Origin: Nitrosotalea sp.
GTDB lineage: Archaea > Thermoproteota > Nitrososphaeria > Nitrososphaerales > Nitrosopumilaceae
NCBI GenBank assembly: GCA_023251795.1
Contig: JAHEYD010000009.1
Span: forward strand, 1 to 40,633
DNA: 40,633 nt
Direction of reading: 5' to 3'
Both the position numbers and the translations under genes were made by a program. Shown here one piece after another: positions 30,357 through 36,584 of the stretch (positions within the stretch are counted from its first letter, which is position 1; each line of letters starts with the position of its first letter). The notes below the pieces were generated by a model. It was given only the letters and a program-made list of their open reading frames with translations. It ran no database searches and was not told where the DNA came from.

Positions 30357-30917
30357 TTATTCTCCTCTTAGCCTAGCTTGCAAAGTTGGTACGCTACATT
30401 TCATGATTCTGGCAACTACTGAAAACTTTTTATGAGTCTTCAACAATTTTCTTGCTTCTTCAACATCTAAAATGATTTTGTTTCTTCCAAATACTCTTCC
30501 TTCCTTTTTTGCTCTACGTCTACCTAACTCAATTGCTTCTTTTGTAATTGCAGTATGAAAGTCTAGCAAAGTCTTTAATACTGCAATATGCCAAGTCATT
30601 TTAGGATCTACAAAAGTTACTGTTACTTCTTTCTCTGCCAAATCCACAAACAAACCAAGAAGGTGCAAAAGGTTACTTGAACGATTATCATTTGCCCCCG
30701 CTGCAAAGGTAAGAAGATTGTAAGTGTAAATTGTATCCCCTTTTTGTAGTATATTCAATAACTGTTTAAGCTTTACTTGCTCATGGGCATAAGTAGCTAT
30801 GTCTTTAAACACTACTGAATTTAGTACAGTCATCCCTTTCAATTTTGTTCGTAGTTCATCTAGTTGGTGTTTTGGAATGTCCCCATGTTTAGGATGCCGG
30901 AGATAGATATAGTTCAT
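30357..30917 (-). CDS. Catalytically dead serine recombinase paralogue (186 aa)
   Basis: It aligns by eye with the serine recombinase at 30987-31589 over its whole length, but key residues are lost. The start YLRHPK replaces YARCST, so the nucleophilic Ser is Pro, and the KLDRLSRS block is NLLTFAAG, so two catalytic Arg are gone. The C-terminal helix GRRRAKKEGRVFGRNK and a helix-turn-helix-like end (SVVARIMKCSVPTLQARL) are kept. It could bind the same sites as a regulator or partner without cutting. AGAAAGG precedes the ATG. Confidence 0.65.
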   Translation of the reverse strand: MNYIYLRHPKHGDIPKHQLDELRTKLKGMTVLNSVVFKDIATYAHEQVKLKQLLNILQKGDTIYTYNLLTFAAGANDNRSSNLLHLLGLFVDLAEKEVTVTFVDPKMTWHIAVLKTLLDFHTAITKEAIELGRRRAKKEGRVFGRNKIILDVEEARKLLKTHKKFSVVARIMKCSVPTLQARLRGE

Positions 30918-30986
30918 ACCTTTCTAAACCCTCCTTCGATAAGAGCATATGTATCTATTTGGGTTGATCCAATCTGCCATTCAATA

Positions 30987-31589
30987 TTATATAATCTTCT
31001 CATATTCTTTTACTCTTCTGATTAGTGTATTAACATCACAACCCATTGCCTTAGCTACCTTGCGATAACTCATTTTTTCTTCCTGCACCATTTGAATTGC
31101 ATTACCTATCGGAAAACCTAAAGCCTTTTTTTGTTTCCCTACTGTCTTACCTTCCTTCCTTCTTTTTGCTATCCCTGCCTTTACCCTTTCACTAATCAAC
31201 GATCTTTCAAACTCTGCCATAGATGCAATTACATTCATGAGAAGCTTTGATGCAGGATTTCGCTGATCGGTGTCTATGCCTTGATCCTTTGCAATTAGGC
31301 GTACCCCATACTGATCTAGCTTTAATGCAGTGTTTACAAAATCTACCATTGATCGAGAGAGTCTATCAAGTTTGGTAACAATCAAAACATCAAATTCCTT
31401 TTGATAAGCCATTTCCATTACTGAATTGAACACAGGCCGATTTTTGGTATCCTTGCCTGATGCATACTCTTCCATGACTGAATACTCCCATTGATACCTT
31501 TTGCAGAATTCAATCAAAGGTTCAGTTTGTAGGGATACGTCTTGTTTAGTATCATTTGTAGAACATCGTGCATAGATGATAGCTTTCAT
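30987..31589 (-). CDS. Serine recombinase (resolvase/invertase type, 200 aa)
   Basis: This is a complete small serine recombinase: Ser10 in YARCSTND, the KLDRLSRS arginine block, the SMAEFERSLISERVKAG helix leading to the dimer arm, and a C-terminal helix-turn-helix (SYRKVAKAMGCDVNTLIRRV). Enzymes of this size resolve multimers or invert DNA between short sites. In a circular genome, dimer resolution fits best; integration cannot be excluded. A dead paralogue lies directly downstream in the same operon. Confidence 0.9.
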   Translation of the reverse strand: MKAIIYARCSTNDTKQDVSLQTEPLIEFCKRYQWEYSVMEEYASGKDTKNRPVFNSVMEMAYQKEFDVLIVTKLDRLSRSMVDFVNTALKLDQYGVRLIAKDQGIDTDQRNPASKLLMNVIASMAEFERSLISERVKAGIAKRRKEGKTVGKQKKALGFPIGNAIQMVQEEKMSYRKVAKAMGCDVNTLIRRVKEYEKII

Positions 31590-31600
31590 TTTTCCTCTCC

Positions 31601-31783
31601 TTATTTGTGAAGAAACAATACACTAGTAGGGTAAAATACAACTGGTATATTACAATGCTTAAACTTAACTGTAACAAGTTCAGTGGCATTAATCACTATA
31701 CCAATTCTCCCATTCCAGTTAGACTCAATACTCCATTTAGACGGTAATACCCTTACCCAATCACCGATTTTAAATTCTATCAT
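31601..31783 (-). CDS. SH3/KOW-like small protein (60 aa)
   Basis: A strand-rich mini-barrel pattern (EFKIGDWVRVL, GRIGIVINAT, VTVKFKHC). GGAGG lies four bases before the ATG at 31783, and the gene overlaps the SLOG gene by four bases. A longer reading to 31804 is less likely. Confidence 0.5.
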   Translation of the reverse strand: MIEFKIGDWVRVLPSKWSIESNWNGRIGIVINATELVTVKFKHCNIPVVFYPTSVLFLHK

Positions 31784-32139
31784 TTTTCCTCCAAATAATA
31801 ACAAATACTCAATACTTTGTTCATTCTTGTAGCCTTAGTAATGATATCTCCAGTTCCAGAAGATACTCCATCCCAAAAAGCTACAAGTTTATCGGCATAA
31901 GCTAACATTTCAGAATTTCTTTTCGGTCCTGCCCCTCTACCAAACTTTGCCCAATCAGCTAACATAACTTTAGTTGGGATATCATTACAATATGCCCAAT
32001 CTTGCCCTAGCCTATCTGCTCCTTTTGCACCACCAGAAACAACTTCAGTTATTGAATATTTTTTGTGTAGATTATCCATTATCTCAAATAGATAATCTTT
32101 GTTGATGAACTCTCTTGATCCTGCAATGATTACTTTCAT
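31780..32139 (-). CDS. SLOG-family DUF2493 protein (119 aa)
   Basis: The motifs MKVIIAGSREF, VVSGGAKGADRLG, GPKRNSEML and LVAFWDGVSSGTGDII are those of DUF2493 proteins of the SLOG superfamily, a Rossmann-like fold that binds nucleotides or nucleotide-derived signals. Its role in phages is not settled. It is tightly coupled to the sigma-factor gene upstream and an SH3-like gene downstream. Confidence 0.88.
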   Translation of the reverse strand: MKVIIAGSREFINKDYLFEIMDNLHKKYSITEVVSGGAKGADRLGQDWAYCNDIPTKVMLADWAKFGRGAGPKRNSEMLAYADKLVAFWDGVSSGTGDIITKATRMNKVLSICYYLEEK

Positions 32140-32612
32140 ATCACCCCTTTTTCTGCTTTACCTTTTAGGATCTTGATGCATTTATTTATCCTAAGTTTTT
32201 CTGTGTTTGTCAGTGCCATTCCAGGCACACGATAATGGTTAAGCCATTTTAGCAGTTCCCTCTCATATTTCTTTGGCACTACCTTCCAAATTTCTCCTAT
32301 GAAAATTTGTTCCTCAACTGGAAACAAAAACTTATGCGGTTCTTTGTCTGCAAAGCTTTGTTGCCTTTTTGCAGCTTTGTTATGCCTGTTTTTATCTCGC
32401 AAGATATTGAAAGCAATTCCAATAAACCATGAAGCTATTTGTTTTTGTGTCCCTCTATAGCCTAATGCAGACTTCCATGCCTTAAAGATTATGTCTTGTT
32501 CTAGGTCTTCTTTGGAGTAAGAGGGATCATTTAACCCTCTATGCAATACCACAAAGTTAATCACCTTGCGCTTATGTTTTTGAAACTCTTGTATTACTTC
32601 ATCAGTTGTCAT
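32136..32612 (-). CDS. ECF-like sigma factor (158 aa)
   Basis: Region 2 is clear: YSKEDLEQDIIFKAWKSALG followed by ASWFIGIAFNILRDKNRHN, with the basic end used for -10 recognition. Region 4 is weak but a helical end is present. A phage-type sigma factor could switch host RNA polymerase to viral genes. The two promoter candidates in this genome with CATA-type -10 boxes and 18-base spacing may be its targets or ordinary sigma70 sites; the sequence does not decide. Confidence 0.7.
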   Translation of the reverse strand: MTTDEVIQEFQKHKRKVINFVVLHRGLNDPSYSKEDLEQDIIFKAWKSALGYRGTQKQIASWFIGIAFNILRDKNRHNKAAKRQQSFADKEPHKFLFPVEEQIFIGEIWKVVPKKYERELLKWLNHYRVPGMALTNTEKLRINKCIKILKGKAEKGVI

Positions 32613-32863
32613 AAGGATTTCTCTTTAAACATTTGCTCCATTTGGCTAGCTTGTCCTAAAGAATACCCTAAGTGGAGTGTTATAGCAAACAAGTCAACCA
32701 TTGATACTCCAGGAGTTCTCATTAGTTCTCTAAAAATAAAACTAATTTTCTCATTAAGAAGTATCTCACGGATTTGTTTACTCTGTCTCTTAGTTTCTTC
32801 TTTTTCAGTTTCGGTAGTCAATGCTCGTAATTGATTAAGTACATTATCAGCAGTGATTGTCAT
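32609..32863 (-). CDS. Hypothetical helical protein (84 aa)
   Basis: An all-helical small protein directly upstream of the sigma-factor gene and overlapping it by four bases. Such a partner could be an anti-sigma or modulator protein, but nothing in the sequence shows this. No family is recognised. Confidence 0.5.
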   Translation of the reverse strand: MTITADNVLNQLRALTTETEKEETKRQSKQIREILLNEKISFIFRELMRTPGVSMVDLFAITLHLGYSLGQASQMEQMFKEKSL

Positions 32864-32875
32864 TTTTCTTACCTT

Positions 32876-33109
32876 TCAGGAATTCTTAGGTTTTTCGGTC
32901 AAACAAGATTCAATAACAGCTTGCAAAGTATCAAAGAAAAACTTGTTTGTTTCTGCATCAAACAAAGATATCAGGTTAAAAACAGCAAAGCCTAACATCA
33001 TATTTCGATGTTGTTTCTCTCCTGTATCTACTACATAGTTTTTAGTTAGATTGTCACAAATCCTTAAGCTAGCACATTCCCTAATTGCAAAAGCTTCAAT
33101 TGTAGTCAC
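32876..33109 (-). CDS. Hypothetical protein (77 aa)
   Basis: The GTG start at 33109 follows the previous stop by four bases and has GAGGAGA nine bases upstream, better than the longer readings to 33175. The protein is soluble with two Cys near the start and no known family. Confidence 0.45.
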   Translation of the reverse strand: MTTIEAFAIRECASLRICDNLTKNYVVDTGEKQHRNMMLGFAVFNLISLFDAETNKFFFDTLQAVIESCLTEKPKNS

Positions 33110-33113
33110 TTTG

Positions 33114-33611
33114 TTATATCTCCTCGTATTTTTGAACTTCATCAAGTTTGCAAGGATATGGTGTTTTGTCATCAAATAACGTTACCCATACCCAATAGTC
33201 TATTTTAGATACAAAACCTACTCTATTTTCGTACCTACTATCACTGATTTTAACAATTACTTCGTCCCCAACCTTCAATTCAATCGCTTTTATTCTTTGA
33301 GTCTGTTTCATTGATGATTTTGGGTATCTAACCCTACTCCTAACTTTCTTCATCAATTCATCCCAAAAAATACAAAAAGGTTGAGAGTGCAATCGTTCTT
33401 TTTGATAAAATTCTAGAGCATACCCTTCTCCGTATTTTTGGATAAGATTATACACTTCTCCCGACGATTGACCGAACAAATTGAGATTAAAGTTATTGCT
33501 ACTTCGATATATGCACGACTGAAAGTTGAATCTCTCATTTGTTAGCTTTTCGACTAGTCTAATTTGTTCCTTTGTAGCTCTCCAAAGCCAATCTATGTTA
33601 GGGGAATACAT
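33114..33611 (-). CDS. Hypothetical protein with SH3-like C-terminus (165 aa)
   Basis: Residues 1-100 are helical and aromatic. From about 108 (IKAIELKVGDEVIVKI) a small beta-barrel like those of KOW/SH3 proteins can be read, ending in LDEVQKYEE. No family is assigned. It overlaps the upstream gene by fourteen bases. Confidence 0.5.
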   Translation of the reverse strand: MYSPNIDWLWRATKEQIRLVEKLTNERFNFQSCIYRSSNNFNLNLFGQSSGEVYNLIQKYGEGYALEFYQKERLHSQPFCIFWDELMKKVRSRVRYPKSSMKQTQRIKAIELKVGDEVIVKISDSRYENRVGFVSKIDYWVWVTLFDDKTPYPCKLDEVQKYEEI

Positions 33612-33930
33612 ATCCTAAATCCTTTCTCAAATCTGGTATCAATCGTTTTTCTAAAATCAATTCCACTGCCTTAAGCGCAACATCTAAAGCATTGAAGTAT
33701 TTTCCATTGTCTCTACTCCAGTAGACAGAATTAACTTGTACCTCCCATTTTTGGGCAGCTTTGGATATCCCTGGAAACCTTCCCTCAATCTTAGCTGTCC
33801 CTTCCTTTGGGTAGTCACAAAAAACTACCCTAACATCTATCCATTCCCCTGTTGATTCCCAAAGATAAACTTTTTCGCTTACCTTTTTAAAAGTCAGCTT
33901 GCAATCTTTCCCTTTGTACTCTTCTGCCAT
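33598..33930 (-). CDS. Hypothetical protein (110 aa)
   Basis: A soluble alpha/beta protein (GKDCKLTFKKVSEKVYLW, then VRVVFCDYPKEGTAKIEG and a helical end). GAAGGA lies eight bases before the ATG at 33930; the ATG at 33960 overlaps the previous stop and is an alternative. Function unknown. Confidence 0.5.
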   Translation of the reverse strand: MAEEYKGKDCKLTFKKVSEKVYLWESTGEWIDVRVVFCDYPKEGTAKIEGRFPGISKAAQKWEVQVNSVYWSRDNGKYFNALDVALKAVELILEKRLIPDLRKDLGYVFP

Positions 33931-33959
33931 CTGAAAAATCCTTCCTCTTGAAAGTGCCA

Positions 33960-34175
33960 TTACAACCTGTTTCTATGCCCAAAATTGATAATGTATGATG
34001 CAGTAAAAGAAGCAATCCATCCATGCTCTTTTTCAAAGTCACTCATGTTTTTAATTAATGGTAAATCTTTTTTGTGAAACTTCCATGATAAACAATTGTT
34101 GCATCTAGCTTCATATGGTTTTCCTTTTAGTCGTCTTACTTCAGTTTTACAGAATGGGCAAAGAATTAATGCCAT
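33960..34175 (-). CDS. Zinc-ribbon protein (71 aa)
   Basis: MALILCPFCKTEVRRLKG with EARCNNCLSWKFH forms a C-x2-C, C-x2-C zinc ribbon at the N-terminus, followed by a helical part. GGAGGG precedes the ATG at 34175. It is one of several zinc-ribbon genes in this region. Confidence 0.6.
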   Translation of the reverse strand: MALILCPFCKTEVRRLKGKPYEARCNNCLSWKFHKKDLPLIKNMSDFEKEHGWIASFTASYIINFGHRNRL

Positions 34176-34270
34176 TTTACCCTCCAAACAGTTTGGCATT
34201 TGATGCAAATGTATTTTCCATTAATCGGCCATCCGCAGGAATGAAAGAGGTAACAGATTAGTTTTTTCAT
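34166..34270 (-). CDS. Mini-protein with CIKC motif (34 aa)
   Basis: A short frame (MKKLICYLFHSCGW, then GKYICIKCQTVW) starts directly after the previous stop and overlaps the next gene's start. It has four cysteines with one C-x2-C pair, as in tiny zinc-ribbon phage proteins. The ribosome site is weak. Confidence 0.4.
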   Translation of the reverse strand: MKKLICYLFHSCGWPINGKYICIKCQTVWRVKWH

Positions 34271-34459
34271 TTAGCAATATTTCTCTTCAGCCATTTCCCA
34301 AAAATGATCGTTATAAAAATCAGCCATTAAGAATGCTGCTCTATCGAGTTTATCAACACTTGTATATTCATTCTCTTTAGCTATATCCTTAATAAGTTCA
34401 TCTAAATCTTTAGCTAATTGCTTGACTTTCTCGAATTGTTTCTGTTGCTGTATTGTCAT
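34271..34459 (-). CDS. Small helical protein (62 aa)
   Basis: An all-helical charged protein overlapping the metalloprotease gene by four bases. It could be a cytoplasmic partner of unknown role. No family was seen. Confidence 0.5.
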   Translation of the reverse strand: MTIQQQKQFEKVKQLAKDLDELIKDIAKENEYTSVDKLDRAAFLMADFYNDHFWEMAEEKYC

Positions 34460-34989
34460 TGCCTTTCTTTCCTCTCAGGTAATTTGATTCTTATCTTCAT
34501 AGGCCAAAATTTACTCACATTCTGAATATCTTCAGGAGTGAAATACCTCGTAGGATGATAGAATGGATACATGATTGAATCAAAACTTTTGGTATGCTGC
34601 AATCCCAAAATATGCCCAATTTCATGTACCACAATACTATAGAATTTCTCAGTGTTACCCCAATCGTCATCTAGATCAAAATGGATTTGATCTTTCCAGG
34701 GATAAGGGTTTCTTGAGTCTAGTGTATGCGCTAGCACCCCTCCAGGTCCATCAAAAGGCCATCCGTCATTATGATCCCCTTGAAGCCACCTAAAGGTTAC
34801 TTCTGCATCCCCTCCTTCGATGTATTCATCTTCAACGTATACAAATCTTTCCCATTGTTGCCATGCTGACTTGATTACTTGGCTTGCCTCTTGTCTAGAA
34901 AGATTTGATGAAATCTCATCAATCCTCCAGGTAAATGTTTTAGCGTCTAGATTTACTAAGCTTAGAAGAAGCATTACCATTATTTTCAT
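34456..34989 (-). CDS. Secreted matrixin-like metalloprotease (177 aa)
   Basis: After a signal peptide (about 1-16) the protein has the hallmark blocks of an MMP catalytic domain: GDHNDGWPFDGPGGVLAHT, the IHFD strand, the zinc site HEIGHILGLQH (122-132) and a Met-turn SIMYP (Met140). The propeptide with the cysteine switch is absent, so the enzyme would be active once exported. It probably acts in the periplasm or outside, on host envelope or competing phage proteins, or on the virion. It overlaps its neighbours by four bases. Matrixins are unusual in phage genomes. Confidence 0.85.
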   Translation of the reverse strand: MKIMVMLLLSLVNLDAKTFTWRIDEISSNLSRQEASQVIKSAWQQWERFVYVEDEYIEGGDAEVTFRWLQGDHNDGWPFDGPGGVLAHTLDSRNPYPWKDQIHFDLDDDWGNTEKFYSIVVHEIGHILGLQHTKSFDSIMYPFYHPTRYFTPEDIQNVSKFWPMKIRIKLPERKERQ

Positions 34990-35153
34990 GATATCTCCTC
35001 CTTATCCCACTCTGCCATCATCTCTTCTGCAATCTCTTTGGTATCATAAGGCCCTACAACAGCCTTACCCCTGCTAACCCAAAAATACCATCCTGACGGA
35101 TTTTCACTTGAATAATAAATCCTTCCTTCATCTCCCTTCCATCTTTGTTTCAT
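34986..35153 (-). CDS. Small hypothetical protein (55 aa)
   Basis: The frame overlaps both neighbours as ATGA and has GGGAGATAAGG upstream. The protein is aromatic and strand-rich (GRIYYSSENPSGWYFWVSRG). No family is recognised. Confidence 0.5.
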   Translation of the reverse strand: MKQRWKGDEGRIYYSSENPSGWYFWVSRGKAVVGPYDTKEIAEEMMAEWDKEEIS

Positions 35154-35374
35154 TTCCTTATCTCCCCTTCTCTCAGTTTCTTCAAAGCTTCCCTTGCTTG
35201 TTTCTTTGTAAGTTGCCCTAAATCTGTTATCCTTATTCCGAACTTTTCATTTACCTGTTGAATGAATTTAACATAAGGAAAAAAGTTCAATTGCAACTCA
35301 AGTTCAATATGTATTCGTTGAATGGGGGTACACCCCCTTACCTGTACCCCATTTTTGTATTTTATTAATGTCAT
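35150..35374 (-). CDS. Small hypothetical protein (74 aa)
   Basis: I chose the ATG at 35374, which overlaps the previous stop as ATGA. The longer reading to 35434 runs back into that gene. The protein is basic and helical at the end (LTKKQAREALKKLREGE). No family was seen. Confidence 0.45.
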   Translation of the reverse strand: MTLIKYKNGVQVRGCTPIQRIHIELELQLNFFPYVKFIQQVNEKFGIRITDLGQLTKKQAREALKKLREGEIRK

Positions 35375-35571
35375 TTTTCTTTCAACCACTTTCTGTCCCA
35401 TGCCTTTAGCTTTGCGTCCATAGAACGTGTCCATCCTTTTATTTCATGCTTAGTCACTATATACTCAATCATATCTAAAACGGCATCAGGATAACCATCA
35501 AGAAAGTCTGCTATATCTTCAGCATCTTTCATAGATAGCAAATCAAAATACTTTCTAAGACATTCGGGCAT
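35371..35571 (-). CDS. Small helical protein, first gene of accessory operon (66 aa)
   Basis: GAAGGAG lies before the ATG at 35571, giving a helical protein (ECLRKYFDLLSMKDAEDIADFL). It is the first gene after the tandem TGAGACA sites and may be under their control. No family was recognised. Confidence 0.5.
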   Translation of the reverse strand: MPECLRKYFDLLSMKDAEDIADFLDGYPDAVLDMIEYIVTKHEIKGWTRSMDAKLKAWDRKWLKEK

Positions 35572-35596
35572 TTTCGATTTCTCCTTCTCTTGTCGC

Positions 35597-35618
35597 AATG
35601 AGACATCCTTATGAGACA
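35597..35618. promoter_or_regulatory. Tandem TGAGACA direct repeat, operator candidate
   Basis: AATGAGACA (35597-35605) and TATGAGACA (35610-35618) are spaced by 13 bases upstream of the accessory operon. A variant ACGAGACAG follows near 35684. The same core occurs as an inverted pair inside the origin candidate (14855-14887). A shared regulator or initiator is possible. Confidence 0.4.
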
Positions 35619-35643
35619 CAGACCCATAGCGTGTATGGACCTG

Positions 35644-35676
35644 AAAAAGCCCCCTCCAGGATGGCCCGAAGGGGGC
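35644..35676 (-). terminator. Rho-independent terminator, end of structural operon
   Basis: On the minus strand GCCCCCT pairs with AGGGGGC (35649-35655 and 35670-35676), followed by five T residues (35644-35648). It is the second of two hairpins met by transcription that runs out of the lysozyme gene. Confidence 0.75.
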
Positions 35677-35806
35677 AGGGTCTACGAGACAGCTACATAG
35701 AGCTATCCTCCTTTCGGCATAGACTCAATCGGCCATACCTAGAGCCTACCTGATGTGAAGGAACTTGTCAAAGGGATTTTTTGCGTAGCGATCGAGAGAG
35801 AAAAGA

Positions 35807-35838
35807 GGGGTAAAGCTATGATTCTAAAGCCTTACCCC
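35807..35838 (-). terminator. First terminator-like hairpin after the lysozyme gene
   Basis: GGGGTAA (35807-35813) and TTACCCC (35832-35838) pair on either strand, with TCTTTTCTC following on the minus strand. It lies about 20 bases past the end of the 178-aa gene. Confidence 0.55.
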
Positions 35839-35855
35839 ATGAAGGAGGGTATCAT

Positions 35856-36392
35856 CTATCTAGATGACGTAAACAGCAGAGCCAAAACAGCTACCATACC
35901 ACCAACAAGGGCAATTGTAGTTAAATTGATGCCTGAATCACTACCTACAGTATTACCTAAAATCTGATCTACCACATTGCTTGTTGAATCACTAACGCTA
36001 CTAGCCAAATTGCTAACGCTTCCTGATACGATATCCGATAAAGTTGTAGAAGGATCTAATCCTAACCAACTTGCAACATTGGAAATATACCCTCCAGTGT
36101 CATTCTGACTAGGAGGAGCATACTTGTTAATAAAAGTTTCTAACGTATGCCCCCTAGATGCATCCAAAGTGATTTGATTCTTAATCGCCTGTACGCCTGC
36201 ATCTAAGCTACTAAAACCTGCCCATACTGTTCCCCCAATATTAACTGGTACTGCCCCACTTTGCCCCGCATAGATCAAATGTCCAGGATCATACAACCCA
36301 TATTGATTAATCATCTTCTGGTTAACACTACTAGGGCTATTAGCTCCTTCCATTGTCATAATCGCGTTAGCAAGATCGTCAATTGTACTCAT
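35856..36392 (-). CDS. Tail-anchored virion lysozyme/transglycosylase-like protein (178 aa)
   Basis: The first 115 residues match by pattern a phage peptidoglycan hydrolase of lytic transglycosylase type: LANAIMTMEGANSPSSVNQK, GHLIYAGQSGA, FSSLDAGVQAIKNQITLDAS, and TLETFINKYAPPSQNDTGGYI. Glu17 of EGAN would be the catalytic acid. A linker leads to one C-terminal membrane segment (TTIALVGGMVAVLALLF), the same anchor type as the structural-operon membrane proteins. I infer a virion-membrane enzyme that opens the wall at entry; lysis is the alternative. The ATG at 36392 overlaps the previous stop as ATGA. Confidence 0.65.
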   Translation of the reverse strand: MSTIDDLANAIMTMEGANSPSSVNQKMINQYGLYDPGHLIYAGQSGAVPVNIGGTVWAGFSSLDAGVQAIKNQITLDASRGHTLETFINKYAPPSQNDTGGYISNVASWLGLDPSTTLSDIVSGSVSNLASSVSDSTSNVVDQILGNTVGSDSGINLTTIALVGGMVAVLALLFTSSR

Positions 36393-36562
36393 GCTCTTTT
36401 CCATTCCCCACAAAGTCTAATTAAAGGATCATAAGGCTTAACGTCTCCATACTGAGGAGGGAATCTGGTACATTCCCCCCAAGTAGGTGTAAGTGGCGAT
36501 AATTCAGGAGTTGCCTTAAAGTAAGAGCAATTCCAACATCCATTAGTCGAAGGAGGGGGCAT
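36389..36562 (-). CDS. Small four-cysteine protein (57 aa)
   Basis: A strong GAAAGGAGG precedes the ATG at 36562. The frame has CWNCSYFK, GECTRFPPQYG and RLCGEW, a four-cysteine pattern that I associate with small metal-binding proteins found in many phages. It overlaps the lysozyme gene as ATGA. Confidence 0.6.
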   Translation of the reverse strand: MPPPSTNGCWNCSYFKATPELSPLTPTWGECTRFPPQYGDVKPYDPLIRLCGEWKRA

Positions 36563-36584
36563 AAATAAATCCTCCTTTCAAGGA

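Noticed and set aside
30918..30986. 18-codon frame between the two recombinase genes
   Set aside because: Too short, with no cysteine, membrane or other recognisable pattern; the space is better read as a leader.
35755..35967. Plus-strand 70-codon frame over the lysozyme end
   Set aside because: It overlaps a terminator hairpin and the 3' end of a supported gene on the other strand.
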